DNA of 64,000 nucleotides from Myxococcaceae bacterium (GCA_004297725.1 SCUS01000092.1:1-64000); one strand, 5' to 3'. Counted from the stretch's first letter, positions 8,557 through 16,586 are shown. Made by a program: numbers and translations. The notes: a model not told the origin generated them from the letters alone.

Positions 8557-9698
8557 TGGGCGCCCTCGATGTGGCCGAGCAGGCCCTCCAGCACGAGCTC
8601 CGCCGGAGCGCCCCGCCCCGCCCGCTCACCCGCCGCCACGCGCTCACCCTCTGGTCGGGCGACGGCCTGCCCTCGGCCGTGCAGGTCGCCACGCCGCTCC
8701 TGCTCGACGCGCGCCCCGCCGTCGTGCAGCTCCACGCCGGGCCCCAGGGCCTGCGCGACCACCTGCGGGCCGCCGCTTTCCGGGTGCGGGCGACTCTCCC
8801 TGACGTCGCGCTCTGGGTGGGCGTCGCCTGGGACGGCTGGGTGGACGAGGTCACCCCGGCCAACGTCGACCGCGTGATCGAGCGCGTGTACCTCCCGGCG
8901 GCGCGGGCCGCGCGGGACGTCGGCGCCGAGCTGCTGGTGATCAACAGCGAGGCCGCCGGGAAGGTCCACCCGACGGCCGCTCGCCTCCTGGCGTGCAAGG
9001 CCATCGACGTCATCCGCGCCGAGTGCCCGGGGCTGCTGCTGGGGCACACGGCCTACGACCACCCCGACTTTCACGACGAGGAGCCCGGCAACGGGCGCAT
9101 CGATCGCGACGACACCGGGTATCCCTGGAGCGCGTACCTCGGCGGGGCTGCTGCGAAGGCCGCCGGCGTCGAGCTCCCGAAGAGCGGCCCCGTCGACGTC
9201 GAGCTGCCGCAGCGGTACGCCGCGCCCGCGAAGCCCGAGGGCAAGCCTCAGCCGATGGCGGGTGTCGGGTCGCTGCAGCGGCGCATCGCCGGAAGCGTCG
9301 CGTCCTTCGCCCGCGCGACCGCGCTCGGGTGGATCGATCCGGCGGTCCCGGTGCTCAGCTACGTCCAGGCGCATCACGTCGACGCGCGGGACACCGCCGC
9401 CGTCGGCGCCCTGCGGCCGCTGGCGCTCTGGGCGGCGCCGACGCGGCTCGACGACCACGGGCGGCGGGCGCTCCGGGTGCTCTGCACGGCCGAGCGCGGG
9501 GAGCTCGGCGCGGACCTCGGGCAGACCGACTGGCCGGTGATCACCGCCTGGGCGCAGGGGCGCGTGGGCGTGGCGGGTGATGGGCAGTGGGGAGCGAAGA
9601 GCACCGCGGCGGCGCTGACCTGGCTGCGGGCGCGCGGGCTCGACGGCGATGGACGCTTCGGCGCCGAGCTGCTCGCGGCGCTCCAGGGCGCGTCGTGA
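8556..9698 (+). CDS. Endolysin-like glycoside hydrolase with C-terminal peptidoglycan-binding-type domain
   Basis: 380 residues, ATG in a TGATG overlap. Residues 30-310 alternate hydrophobic strands ending in acidic or polar loops (ALWVGVAWDGW, LLVINSEAAGK, PVLSYVQAHHV, LALWAAP), as in a TIM-barrel glycosidase. The Glu in INSEAAG is a candidate acid/base. The last 50 residues, with VAGDGQWGAKSTAAALTWLR, resemble a peptidoglycan-binding repeat (DGxxGxxT). Position after the holin supports a cell-wall lytic role. No signal peptide is seen, so it would depend on the holin for release. Confidence 0.65.
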   Translation: MGALDVAEQALQHELRRSAPPRPLTRRHALTLWSGDGLPSAVQVATPLLLDARPAVVQLHAGPQGLRDHLRAAAFRVRATLPDVALWVGVAWDGWVDEVTPANVDRVIERVYLPAARAARDVGAELLVINSEAAGKVHPTAARLLACKAIDVIRAECPGLLLGHTAYDHPDFHDEEPGNGRIDRDDTGYPWSAYLGGAAAKAAGVELPKSGPVDVELPQRYAAPAKPEGKPQPMAGVGSLQRRIAGSVASFARATALGWIDPAVPVLSYVQAHHVDARDTAAVGALRPLALWAAPTRLDDHGRRALRVLCTAERGELGADLGQTDWPVITAWAQGRVGVAGDGQWGAKSTAAALTWLRARGLDGDGRFGAELLAALQGAS

Positions 9699-9820
9699 GG
9701 CGCTTCCGTCTCGCGCTCGCCCGCGCCCTCGCCGTGCTGCTGATGCACGGCCCCGTGGAGCTGCTCCGTCGCATCGCGGGCGCGCTGCTCGACCGGGCGA
9801 TGCGCTCGTGGTGGCCGTAG
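9695..9820 (+). CDS. 41-residue basic hydrophobic peptide
   Basis: A GTG overlapping the endolysin stop opens a 41-codon frame rich in Leu, Ala and Arg (LALARALAVLLMHGPVELLR, ending in SWWP). It forms an amphipathic or membrane-inserting helix pair. Its place right after the endolysin and the translational coupling suggest a small lysis or immunity peptide. Support is the overlap and composition only. Confidence 0.45.
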   Translation: MRRFRLALARALAVLLMHGPVELLRRIAGALLDRAMRSWWP

Positions 9821-9854
9821 CCGCGACCGCAGCGGCGTGTGGTAGCCTCGTGCG

Positions 9855-10160
9855 ATGTCCGACCCGCAGAGTGACCTCGACGTCGCGAACCTCTGGCACG
9901 ATCGCGCTCGCGCGCTGCAAGCGGAGATCGCGTCGCTGCGGTCAGGCGCGCCGCTCCCGGCAATGCCCGTCGCTCTCGCTGAGTCGCTGGTGAGCGTGCA
10001 CGTGCACCTCACGTCGATGCACGGACACCCGGTCCCCGGAGGCGACCGCCGCAACGACAACCTGCCCGTCTGCTACGACTTCGGCCGCGCCATCGCAGAG
10101 ATCGAGCTCGCGCTTGGGCTCGGCGGATGGGCGCGCTCGACGCGCACCGTCGGCGGCTGA
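9855..10160 (+). CDS. Small hypothetical protein
   Basis: 101 residues, ATG start. Upstream there is no Shine-Dalgarno sequence; a TAGCCT box ends 6 bp before the ATG, so the transcript may be leaderless. The sequence has a short N-terminal helix (NLWHDRARALQAEIASLRSG) and a central HVHLTSMHGHPVPGGD stretch with several histidines. No family recognised. It closes the rightward late block. Confidence 0.5.
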   Translation: MSDPQSDLDVANLWHDRARALQAEIASLRSGAPLPAMPVALAESLVSVHVHLTSMHGHPVPGGDRRNDNLPVCYDFGRAIAEIELALGLGGWARSTRTVGG

Positions 10161-10498
10161 CGTCACCCGGGGCCGGGACCGCCGCGAGGTGGCCGCACTG
10201 CCCCGGCGTTCTCTTGACGCGCGGGCGCAGGGGTGGTGAGATGCGGGCTCATCCCGGGGTAGCGCCCCGGCCCTCCGCGGCGGGTCAGTCCGCGAACTCT
10301 ACCTGCGAGGCTGCCATGTGACTCCATCGACAAGCGTGGTCCCACCGTCGACGCTCTCGACGGGTCGAAGAGCCCTCCGCAGCGCCTGACCCCGCGCCGA
10401 CGCCCACCGGGCAGATCTTCGACGCCTCCTCCCACCTCCCCGCAGCACCGCCACCTCGCGGCCCCCGCTGCCCATCGCCCGCCGTCCTGGCGCGGCGG
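10161..10498. other. Non-coding gap between convergent gene runs
   Basis: 338 bases with no convincing reading frame. On the plus strand there is TTGACG at 10214, then 17 bases, then TGAGAT, a possible but unaided promoter with no gene behind it. A short hairpin (CCGGGG at 10254, CCCCGG at 10265, 5-base loop) follows and could end transcription of the rightward late genes or fold in a small RNA. Two overlapping Arg-rich minus frames were considered and dropped. Confidence 0.35.
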
Positions 10499-10711
10499 CT
10501 ACCTCCCACGCCTCCATCGCCCGATCAGCCACGCCGCGAGGACGCGCCCGGTGCGCTCGACGGCGCGGCGCTCTGCGGCCTCATCGTCACGAGCCTGCTC
10601 CTCGACAAGCATCCGCGAGTGCCGCAGCACCTCCAACTCCATCGGCGACGGGACCCGCGCCATCGGTGTAGCGGCCGCCTGCGCCCGGCTCATCCGTCGG
10701 CGCTGCGTCAC
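10499..10711 (-). CDS. Small helical phage protein
   Basis: 70 residues. The GTG at 10711 overlaps the stop of the upstream gene (GTGA), the same coupling used through this run, which is the main reason to accept it. The sequence is helical and charged (PSPMELEVLRHSRMLVEEQA), with a conserved-looking WLIGRW near the C-terminus. Unknown function. Last gene of the leftward early run 10499-12227. Confidence 0.5.
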   Translation of the reverse strand: MTQRRRMSRAQAAATPMARVPSPMELEVLRHSRMLVEEQARDDEAAERRAVERTGRVLAAWLIGRWRRGR

Positions 10712-11082
10712 GTCGGCCCCGCCGCATGCACCTGCGCGCCCCGCTCGACGGCCCGCGCCGCATCGGGCGCTGTGTCGTCGTAGCCCCACAGGTGAGCGTC
10801 CCGCGAGAAGTGCGAGTCGCAGCGCTCCGGGTCGCCTTCGTAGTAGCAGCCGCAGTGAGTGACTCCGAGATACCCGCCGTGAGGCAGGTCAGGGCGCACG
10901 ATCTCGCCCGTGCTGAAAAGCAGAGCAGAGGGCCGGTTGCAGTTCGGGCACACATCGCCCGCCTCGCACGCGGGGCAGAGCCAGTAGCTCGGCGGCAGGT
11001 GCTCCCACAGCGCAGCGAGCGCCGTCTCCGCGTCGGGCGCGGTCGCACCGCAGCGGCGAGAGCAGGCGACAGGGGGCCTCAC
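10708..11082 (-). CDS. Small zinc-ribbon-like protein
   Basis: 124 residues from GTG 11082, overlapping the previous stop. Residues 28-50 contain WLCPACEAGDVCPNC, two closely spaced CxxC pairs as in a treble-clef or rubredoxin-type zinc site, followed by HCGCYYEGDPERCDSHF with further Cys/His. It probably binds zinc. Such small zinc proteins are common in phage early regions, where their roles are mostly unknown. Confidence 0.55.
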   Translation of the reverse strand: MRPPVACSRRCGATAPDAETALAALWEHLPPSYWLCPACEAGDVCPNCNRPSALLFSTGEIVRPDLPHGGYLGVTHCGCYYEGDPERCDSHFSRDAHLWGYDDTAPDAARAVERGAQVHAAGPT

Positions 11083-11315
11083 CGCTCGCCCCCCACCGGA
11101 TGCAGCGGGCACCCGTCGATCACCCCGCCGTCCCACGTCCAGCCCAGCGCGGCAGCGGCCACCGTCGCCGCATCCTCCGCGCTCCCCGGCGTGGCGTGCG
11201 TCGCGTCGCAGCCCTCGGCGCCGTCGCAGCGGATGACCACGCACTCGACCACCGCGGACAGCGTGAGGCCGTGGGCCACGACCGTGGCGGTGTGCTGCTC
11301 GATGCGGGCGGTCAT
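11079..11315 (-). CDS. Small hypothetical phage protein
   Basis: 78 residues, ATG at 11315, overlapping its upstream neighbour by 4 bp. The sequence is beta-like (TATVVAHGLTLSAVVECVVI) with four cysteines, then an Ala-rich helix containing GSAEDAATVAAAALGWTWDG. This last part resembles small proteins predicted to adopt an HTH or Zn-finger fold, but nothing decisive is visible. Confidence 0.5.
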   Translation of the reverse strand: MTARIEQHTATVVAHGLTLSAVVECVVIRCDGAEGCDATHATPGSAEDAATVAAAALGWTWDGGVIDGCPLHPVGGER

Positions 11316-11641
11316 GGCGCACTGGCCTTCCGTCGCAGGTCGTTGCGAGCCGCGCGGAGCTTCGTGACCTCGACCTTGAGCGCCTCGACCTCCGCGGTCA
11401 GACGCCCTTGCTCGGTGACCATGTACCGCCAGCGCTCGACCTCCAGCGCGAGCGTCTCCATGACCTTGATCGGGTCGAGCTCGGTGTCGCAGTCCTCGCA
11501 GAACACCTCCCGCGCGACCACGTCCACCGCGTAACGCGGGTGGCTGCAATAGGGCTTGCGAGCGACGCGGCGCAGGTGCGGCCCACGGTCGTCGCGCGCC
11601 GGTCGGATCATCGGCAGCACGTTGCTGGCGTCGTCGCTCAC
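11312..11641 (-). CDS. Small Cys-containing coiled-coil protein
   Basis: 109 residues from GTG 11641 (GTGA overlap). The central part has CSHPRYAVDV and FCEDCDTELDP, giving C-x14-20-C-x2-C, a possible zinc site. Residues 65-105 form a coiled coil (VERWRYMVTEQGRLTAEVEA). This looks like a small nucleic-acid- or protein-binding adaptor. No family recognised. Confidence 0.5.
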   Translation of the reverse strand: MSDDASNVLPMIRPARDDRGPHLRRVARKPYCSHPRYAVDVVAREVFCEDCDTELDPIKVMETLALEVERWRYMVTEQGRLTAEVEALKVEVTKLRAARNDLRRKASAP

Positions 11642-11934
11642 CGCCCGCCCCCGTCGTCGGAGGGCGCGGGCTCGCGGCGGACGAACAGCAGCGCCCACAT
11701 CGCCCACTGCGCCGCGTTCCACACGAGGCCGACGACGTTCCCCGCAGTCCACCCGTCGTGCGCGATGCACGCGATCCAGAACGCCGTGAATACGGTGGCG
11801 AGCACCGCTTGCCACCCGCCACCGGGCCGCAGCGCCCACCGCATCCTCGGCGCTCTCGCCGTCGCCAGCTCCCTCGTGAGGCGCTCGACCTCGGCGCGGA
11901 GGGTCGCCGTCTCGTCGCGGTAGGGCGCGCTCAT
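11638..11934 (-). CDS. Two-helix membrane protein with N-terminal coiled coil
   Basis: 98 residues from ATG 11934. The N-terminus is a short coiled coil (ETATLRAEVERLTREL), followed by two transmembrane helices at about residues 42-60 and 66-82, and a tail ALLFVRREPAP. It is a paralogue of the plus-strand gene at 12303-12611, which has the same order of parts and the near-identical tail VVVFVRRAPA. The pair lies on either side of the divergent operator. Unknown function; a membrane-acting phage protein such as superinfection exclusion is one possibility. Confidence 0.55.
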   Translation of the reverse strand: MSAPYRDETATLRAEVERLTRELATARAPRMRWALRPGGGWQAVLATVFTAFWIACIAHDGWTAGNVVGLVWNAAQWAMWALLFVRREPAPSDDGGGR

Positions 11935-12227
11935 GGCGTCCCCTTCGGTGCGTCGAGCGGCGGCAGCCCGCGCGCCTCGCGCTTCGCGTCGAGCGTTGCC
12001 CTGATCCACCGCGCGAGCATCGCGGAGCGCGACGACTGATCGCCCTTGCGCTTCCCGGCGTTCGCGGCGTCGAGCTCCCCGTCGATGGCCTCGACCTCCG
12101 CGCTGGTGAGGTCGCGGATGAGCACCTCCCGCGGCGCGGTCGGGTCGCCCTTGGGCTTGCGGTGGGCGACCACGCTCGGAGCGTAGGCGGGACCGCGGCG
12201 TTTCGTCGAGGCTGATGTGTGTGCCAT
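11931..12227 (-). CDS. Ribbon-helix-helix-like small DNA-binding protein
   Basis: 98 residues, ATG at 12227. After a basic N-terminus, the segment REVLIRDLTSAEVEAIDGEL looks like a strand plus helix, and SSRSAMLARWIRATLDAKR like the second helix of a ribbon-helix-helix fold. It is the first gene of the leftward run and is adjacent to the 8-bp-armed palindrome at 12235-12259. That is the usual arrangement for an autoregulating repressor. The start codon lies about 10 bases from TATCTT on this strand, so the message may be leaderless. Confidence 0.5.
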   Translation of the reverse strand: MAHTSASTKRRGPAYAPSVVAHRKPKGDPTAPREVLIRDLTSAEVEAIDGELDAANAGKRKGDQSSRSAMLARWIRATLDAKREARGLPPLDAPKGTP

Positions 12228-12302
12228 GTGGACATCAAGATATCATGCTGCTATCTTGAGCGCCAGCACCCCACGACGGGGCTGCGGCGGAGGAGAGCGA
12301 CG
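12228..12302. promoter_or_regulatory. Divergent promoter/operator with 8-bp palindrome
   Basis: The only AT-rich patch in this part of the prophage. TCAAGATA (12235-12242) and TATCTTGA (12252-12259) are exact inverted repeats around a 9-base centre. The palindrome sits between the leftward gene starting at 12227 and the rightward gene starting at 12303. Its arms contain -10-like TATCTT on both strands, so a dimer bound here would block both promoters. The rightward gene has a GGAGGAGAG ribosome site at 12290. The regulator is inferred to be the RHH-like product next door. Confidence 0.55.
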
Positions 12303-12611
12303 ATGGACGCGACGTATCGAGAGAGCACGGAGGTGCTCAAGGCAGAGGTGGCGCGGTTGGAGGGCGAGGTCGACCGGCTGAGCAGGAAGCGCCCGACGCG
12401 GTGGGAGGTCGACCGCGACCCCCGCGGCAGTGAGTACGGGTGGTCGGAGTGGGCCGCGGGGTGGGCCGTCGTGCCGGTGCTGGTGGCGGTCGGCTTCGGC
12501 ATTGGGTGGGTGATCGTCGGCAACGACCCGCGGGTGATCCGCGGCGCGTGGTTCTCCCTCGCCCTCGCCGCGGTCTGGGTCGTGGTCTTCGTGCGGAGGG
12601 CGCCCGCGTGA
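12303..12611 (+). CDS. Two-helix membrane protein with N-terminal coiled coil (paralogue)
   Basis: 102 residues, ATG preceded by GGAGGAGAG. It has a coiled coil (STEVLKAEVARLEGEVDRL), then two transmembrane helices at about residues 56-75 and 80-96, and a VVVFVRRAPA tail. The same architecture and tail occur in the opposite-strand gene at 11638-11934, so the two are paralogues flanking the operator. First gene of the rightward early run, in which at least 13 genes overlap by a few bases. Confidence 0.6.
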   Translation: MDATYRESTEVLKAEVARLEGEVDRLSRKRPTRWEVDRDPRGSEYGWSEWAAGWAVVPVLVAVGFGIGWVIVGNDPRVIRGAWFSLALAAVWVVVFVRRAPA

Positions 12612-13027
12612 CCCCGCTCACCCCCGCCGCCCTCGCGGCGATCAAGCGACGGGCGGCGGAGTACGCGGCGGCGAGCGACGCCCTCGCGCGGGTGATCGAT
12701 GATGACCGTATTGCTGCGACCGGCGAGCATGACGCGGCCTACGCCCGTCGTGACGAGGCCGCGCAGGCGAGCGCCGCCGACGTCCCCGCCCTCCTGCGCC
12801 ACCTCGCCGCCCTCACCGCGCAGCACGCGGCGGACGTGGCGGCGGAGCGGAAGCGGGCGGTCGCGATGTGCCGTGCTCGCGCCGAGAAGCGCCGCAAGGA
12901 GGCTGTCGACGAGACCGCAGCTGCGGAGTACGGCGAGGCGCAGGAGTCGCGAGTGCTCGCGCGTGAGGCTGACGCGCTCGCCGACGCCATCGCCGCCCTC
13001 CCTCCGACGACGGGCGGTGGGCTGTGA
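12608..13027 (+). CDS. Ala-rich helical phage protein
   Basis: 139 residues, GTG overlapping the previous stop. Almost entirely helical and rich in Ala, Arg and Glu (AADVAAERKRAVAMCRARAE), typical of small phage accessory proteins. No catalytic or metal motif. The coding assignment rests on the regular stop-start overlaps before and after it. Confidence 0.45.
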   Translation: MTPLTPAALAAIKRRAAEYAAASDALARVIDDDRIAATGEHDAAYARRDEAAQASAADVPALLRHLAALTAQHAADVAAERKRAVAMCRARAEKRRKEAVDETAAAEYGEAQESRVLAREADALADAIAALPPTTGGGL

Positions 13028-13845
13028 TGCGCGCTCCTTACATCGGCGTCACCGGCATCGTCACCGACGCCGACGTGGCCGCGGTGACCGCGTGCGTCCC
13101 GCTCGTGCCGCCGTCGCACCGTCTCATGACGGGCGTGCTCGCGAGCGCCAAGACGCTGCGCGGCGAGCGCACGCTCAACCGGCGTTACCCTCTGTTTCGC
13201 GACGTGGAGCGCCTGCTCGCCGCCCTCTCCGCGGCGGGCGCGTGGCCCGTGGTGCACTTCAACTGCCGCCGTGACGACCTCTCCGACCTGCTGCCGCTGC
13301 TCGCCGAGAGCCTCCCGTCGATGCGTGGGCTGCAACTCAACATCGCGCGGCCCAGTATCTTCGCGGTTGGCGACCTCTGCCGCGCCCGCCCCGACGTGGA
13401 GTTCATCCTCCAGGCCAATCGCAGCGCGGCGCCGTCCGGAGAGAGCGTCACCGCGGAGCACATCGGGGGCTACGTCGCAGAGTACGGTCGCCATGAAGCG
13501 CACGCGCTGATCGACCTCTCCGGCGGGCGCGGGGAGTCTCTCAACGTCGACCTCGCAGCGGACCTTCTGCGCCGGGTGTGGCGCGATGGATGGCTCACAC
13601 GACCCGGCGTCGCCGGTGGGTTCGGGCCTGACGCCATCCCCGCGCTCGACGCCCTGCGCGTGGCGCTCGACGGCAGCGCATGGCCTCTCTCATCGCTGTC
13701 CTTCGATGCGGAGTCTCGGGTGCGCTTGCCGTGCGCCGACCCGATCGTGGGAGAGCCCTATCAGGATGACCTCGACCCAGAGCGGGCCTTCCGGTGGGTG
13801 GCGCTCGCGAGCGATGCAATCCGCGCCGCATCGGGGGCGCCATGA
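13027..13845 (+). CDS. TIM-barrel-like phage protein
   Basis: 272 residues; a GTG at 13024 is an alternative start. It opens with YIGVTGIVTDADVAAV, then shows a succession of strand-helix units (WPVVHFNCRR, MRGLQLNIARP, VEFILQANRS, HALIDLSGGRGES, GGFGPDAIPALDALRVAL). This recalls phosphoribosylanthranilate-isomerase-type TIM barrels, including a late GGxGP phosphate-binding-like loop. TrpF-like catalytic residues are not clearly placed. It is the only enzyme-sized product in this run of tiny genes. Function is open; a nucleotide or base modification role is possible. Confidence 0.5.
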   Translation: MRAPYIGVTGIVTDADVAAVTACVPLVPPSHRLMTGVLASAKTLRGERTLNRRYPLFRDVERLLAALSAAGAWPVVHFNCRRDDLSDLLPLLAESLPSMRGLQLNIARPSIFAVGDLCRARPDVEFILQANRSAAPSGESVTAEHIGGYVAEYGRHEAHALIDLSGGRGESLNVDLAADLLRRVWRDGWLTRPGVAGGFGPDAIPALDALRVALDGSAWPLSSLSFDAESRVRLPCADPIVGEPYQDDLDPERAFRWVALASDAIRAASGAP

Positions 13846-14486
13846 CCACCCGCGTCACGACGGAGCGGGCGCGGGAGCTGCTGGCGGCTGCGACGCCGGG
13901 GCCGTGGACACACGAGCGCGTCGGCTACGGGCAGTCCGCAGTCATCCCCGACGCTCGCAGCGAGATCTTCGTCGAGCGCGAGCTCGACGCCGCCCTCATC
14001 GCAGCCGCGCCCGACCTCGCCGCCGAGGTGATCGCCGCCCACGGGGAGCGCGACGCCGCGCAGCACGCCGCCGACGCCCTCCGCACGGCGCTCGACGGGC
14101 TGCGGCCGGCGGTGCTGCGGGAGCGGCGGGCAAACGACGAGGTCGCCGCCGCACGGCACCGAGCCGCGCGCCAATGGGAAGCGGGCAGCGACGCAGAGGC
14201 CGAGGCGCGACAGGTGCTCTACAAGGCCGACGATGCGGCGCAGAAGGCCCGCCGCGCCACCGACGCCCTCCTCTCCGCCGCGCCCCCGCGGACGACGGTC
14301 GACGCGCGGGTGGTGCGGGAGTACCTCGCGGCGGCTGACGAGGCTATCACCGCACGACAGCGCGAGGAGGCGTTCCGCAGCGGCGTCGACGCTGCCGACG
14401 CTCGCACGGCAGAGCGGCGCGAATCCACAGCCCGCAACGCCCTCGACGCGGCCCTCGCGGCTGCTGACGGAGGTCACAATGGCTGA
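13842..14486 (+). CDS. Ea22/ead-like phage protein
   Basis: 214 residues, ATGA overlap. The N-terminal ARELLAAATPGPWTHERVGY, then DAALIAAAPDLAAEVIA, is the recurrent pattern of ead/Ea22-like proteins found in early regions of many temperate phages. The rest is a long Ala/Arg/Glu helix. The role of this family is not established. Confidence 0.6.
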   Translation: MTTRVTTERARELLAAATPGPWTHERVGYGQSAVIPDARSEIFVERELDAALIAAAPDLAAEVIAAHGERDAAQHAADALRTALDGLRPAVLRERRANDEVAAARHRAARQWEAGSDAEAEARQVLYKADDAAQKARRATDALLSAAPPRTTVDARVVREYLAAADEAITARQREEAFRSGVDAADARTAERRESTARNALDAALAAADGGHNG

Positions 14487-14811
14487 GCGGTTGTCGCTTG
14501 GTGAAGAGATCCGGCGGGAGCGCGTGTCGCGCAAGCTCAGTCTGAAGCAGTGCGCGCGGCACATCGGTCTTTCGGGACTATCGGGCGACGTGCTCCGCGT
14601 CGTTGAGAGCGGAGAGCATTCGATCGATGCGTGGTCTGCCGAGTACATCGCACTGCGCTTCGAAATGGACAGGGCGACCAAGCACCGATGGATCGCCCTC
14701 ACCGGCCACGTCCCGGGCGACATCACCAACGCGCTCCAAGCGCAACCCGAGAAGTGGGACGCCGTACGAGCACTCCTCGGCCTCGAAGCGGCCCTCGCGG
14801 GGTGCCCGTGA
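14479..14811 (+). CDS. XRE-type helix-turn-helix protein
   Basis: 110 residues, ATG overlapping the previous gene by 8 bp. Residues 4-60 (LGEEIRRERVSRKLSLKQCA, then GDVLRVVESGEHSIDAW) follow the Cro/CI helix-turn-helix pattern, including the loop ending in an ES-G motif. The C-terminal half is helical. It lies in the middle of the early run rather than at a divergent promoter, so it may be an early-gene regulator rather than the lysogeny repressor. Confidence 0.6.
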   Translation: MAERLSLGEEIRRERVSRKLSLKQCARHIGLSGLSGDVLRVVESGEHSIDAWSAEYIALRFEMDRATKHRWIALTGHVPGDITNALQAQPEKWDAVRALLGLEAALAGCP

Positions 14812-15404
14812 AGGGCGCAGCGATGGCCTCATTCCAGTCGGCCGCGGAGGTGCCCGACCGTGACGACGACCGCGATGAGCGCCCGGTGGTGATGTGCGCC
14901 GACTGTGGCACGATCCTCGGGTCGCACCCCGCGGGGGTCTACGTCGACTGCGAGGAGTGCGGGGGCTTCACGCTCTCGCAGTGGGTGCCCGAGCCCGATG
15001 GGCCGAGCGACGAGGAGATTGCTGCGGGGCACGCAGCGTGGTCGGTGGCGGCGCTGCGGGGCTACCTCGACGAGGAGCGCGCCCGCGCCGACGCCGCCGA
15101 GGCGGAGGTCGCGCGGCAGCGGTCGATCGTCGAGGGGCGGGACACCGCCCCCACCGACGCTGAACTCGACGCCCATGAAGCCGCGGGCGGGTCGTGGCTG
15201 TACCGCGGCCCCGGCGGACAGCTCGGCGGGCGTCGCTACAGCCGCGGCCCCGCGGGCGAGCCGGTAGGCGGAGGGTTGCCCATCCTCGTCAGGTCAGTGC
15301 GCCGGAGCGCCGAGCTCGGAGAGCCGCTAGGTCGTTGGTGGGCGCTCGACGCCAACGGGAACATCTGCGCCTGGCCCACGGTGCCGCGACCGGAGGGGCC
15401 GTGA
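14808..15404 (+). CDS. Zinc-ribbon protein with C-terminal Trp-rich domain
   Basis: 198 residues from GTG 14808; ATG 14823 is an alternative. Residues 28-52 carry MCADCGTILGSHPAGVYVDC followed by EECGG, a four-Cys zinc ribbon. A coiled-coil stretch follows, then a C-terminal module ending RWWALDANGNICAWPTVP. A related module ends the gene at 15853-16257. The two proteins probably share a binding partner or fold. Function unknown. Confidence 0.5.
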   Translation: MKGAAMASFQSAAEVPDRDDDRDERPVVMCADCGTILGSHPAGVYVDCEECGGFTLSQWVPEPDGPSDEEIAAGHAAWSVAALRGYLDEERARADAAEAEVARQRSIVEGRDTAPTDAELDAHEAAGGSWLYRGPGGQLGGRRYSRGPAGEPVGGGLPILVRSVRRSAELGEPLGRWWALDANGNICAWPTVPRPEGP

Positions 15405-15856
15405 GCACCGTCACACATCCCGAGCTCATCGCCCTCGCCTGGGCCGTCCGCATCCTCGGCGCGCTGGCTGTCGGGCTGCTGATCCTCGCCGGGGCCTACG
15501 GGCTCCTGCGCGGCTACCTGCGGGTCGTGGACAGGTGGCGCACGCACATCGCGCTCGGGTGGCTGTGGCTCTCGGTGGCGAGGCGCGACCGGGCGAAGCT
15601 GTGGACCGCCGCCGAGAAGTGGGGCGCGTGGAACCTCGGAGACGAGCGGGAGCGCGAGATCAACGCGGCCCTCATGCTCCAGCGCAAGCGATATCAGGAC
15701 CGCGAGGCCTACCTCCGCGACCGCTACGAGATCACGGACGACGACCTCTCCGAACTCGACGCGGCGGACGACCCGATCCCGCTGGTGTGGTCGGGCAACA
15801 TCGACCCCGACCTGCGCGCGAGGATGGCGACGGAGTCGGAGGGCTCGGGCATATGA
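15401..15856 (+). CDS. Single-pass membrane protein
   Basis: 151 residues, GTG overlap. One transmembrane helix spans about residues 12-36 (ILGALAVGLLILAGAYGLL). A basic amphipathic region (HIALGWLWLSVARRDRAKLW) and an acidic C-terminus rich in Asp follow. No recognised domain. Confidence 0.5.
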   Translation: MSTVTHPELIALAWAVRILGALAVGLLILAGAYGLLRGYLRVVDRWRTHIALGWLWLSVARRDRAKLWTAAEKWGAWNLGDEREREINAALMLQRKRYQDREAYLRDRYEITDDDLSELDAADDPIPLVWSGNIDPDLRARMATESEGSGI

Positions 15857-16257
15857 CCGCTGCCCTCTCATGGGTCGCGCTCGCGATCTTCGCCGCGTGG
15901 GAGATCGTCGCCCACCTGCGCGCGTGGCAGGAGACGTCGCGCTTGCGGACGATCCTCGCCGGTCGCGAGAAGCCGCCCTCCGTCGAGGAGATGCGAGCGC
16001 ACGCTGCGGGCCATCCGTGGGCTGGGGATCGCACGACGGGCCGCTGGCTCGTCCGCGCTCCCGATGCCCCCAACGGCGCGGAGGCGTCGGCGGTGATGAT
16101 GCTGCGGGCGCTGCCCGACGGACGATGCTTCGCGTCGACCATCAACGACGACTGGTACGAACTGCCAGACAACCCCGGCGGCACGCACGCCCCGGGCTCC
16201 CGATGGTGGCCGCTGGCTGTCGATGGAGCGCCTTGCGCGTGGCCGGTGATGCCGTGA
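15853..16257 (+). CDS. Membrane-anchored protein with Trp-rich domain
   Basis: 134 residues, ATGA overlap. An N-terminal transmembrane helix (LSWVALAIFAAWEIVAHL) is followed by a soluble domain with TTGRWLVRAPDA and a terminal SRWWPLAVDGAPCAWPVMP. The terminal motif repeats that of the gene at 14808-15404, marking a shared domain of about 70 residues. Unknown function. Confidence 0.5.
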   Translation: MTAALSWVALAIFAAWEIVAHLRAWQETSRLRTILAGREKPPSVEEMRAHAAGHPWAGDRTTGRWLVRAPDAPNGAEASAVMMLRALPDGRCFASTINDDWYELPDNPGGTHAPGSRWWPLAVDGAPCAWPVMP

Positions 16258-16586
16258 CCGCCGCCACCATCGACCGCGACGCCCTGGAGACGCTCGCCGA
16301 TGCGGTGGAGCGTCACCACGGCTCCGACTGCTACTGCACTGCGGCCATGCACCAGCGCGAGCGCGACGCCGTCGCAGTGGCCCGCGCGGCCCTTGCGCTG
16401 GTCCCGCGCCCCGTCGAAGGGTGCGTGGTCGGAGGGTGCACGGCCGTCGGGGGATGGCGCTGGCCGATACTCGACGGCGGCACCGTCCCTGTGTGCGAGC
16501 GCCACCACGACCTCGCGGCGATGTACGTCGAGCGCAAGGGCTACGACGATGAAGAGGCGCTGCACTGCGCTCGGGAGGGCCGATGA
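16254..16586 (+). CDS. Small Cys/His-rich protein
   Basis: 110 residues from GTG 16254. It contains HHGSDCYCTAAMHQRERDA and later CVVGGCTAVGGW and VCERHHDLAAM, a possible zinc-binding set. It lies in the coupled run of early genes. No recognised family. Confidence 0.45.
   Translation: MTAATIDRDALETLADAVERHHGSDCYCTAAMHQRERDAVAVARAALALVPRPVEGCVVGGCTAVGGWRWPILDGGTVPVCERHHDLAAMYVERKGYDDEEALHCAREGR

Noticed and set aside
10285..10532. Two overlapping minus-strand frames after the 70-residue phage gene
   Set aside because: Arg/Gly-rich, no ribosome site, and only partly coupled to the upstream gene; composition does not resemble the neighbouring genes.
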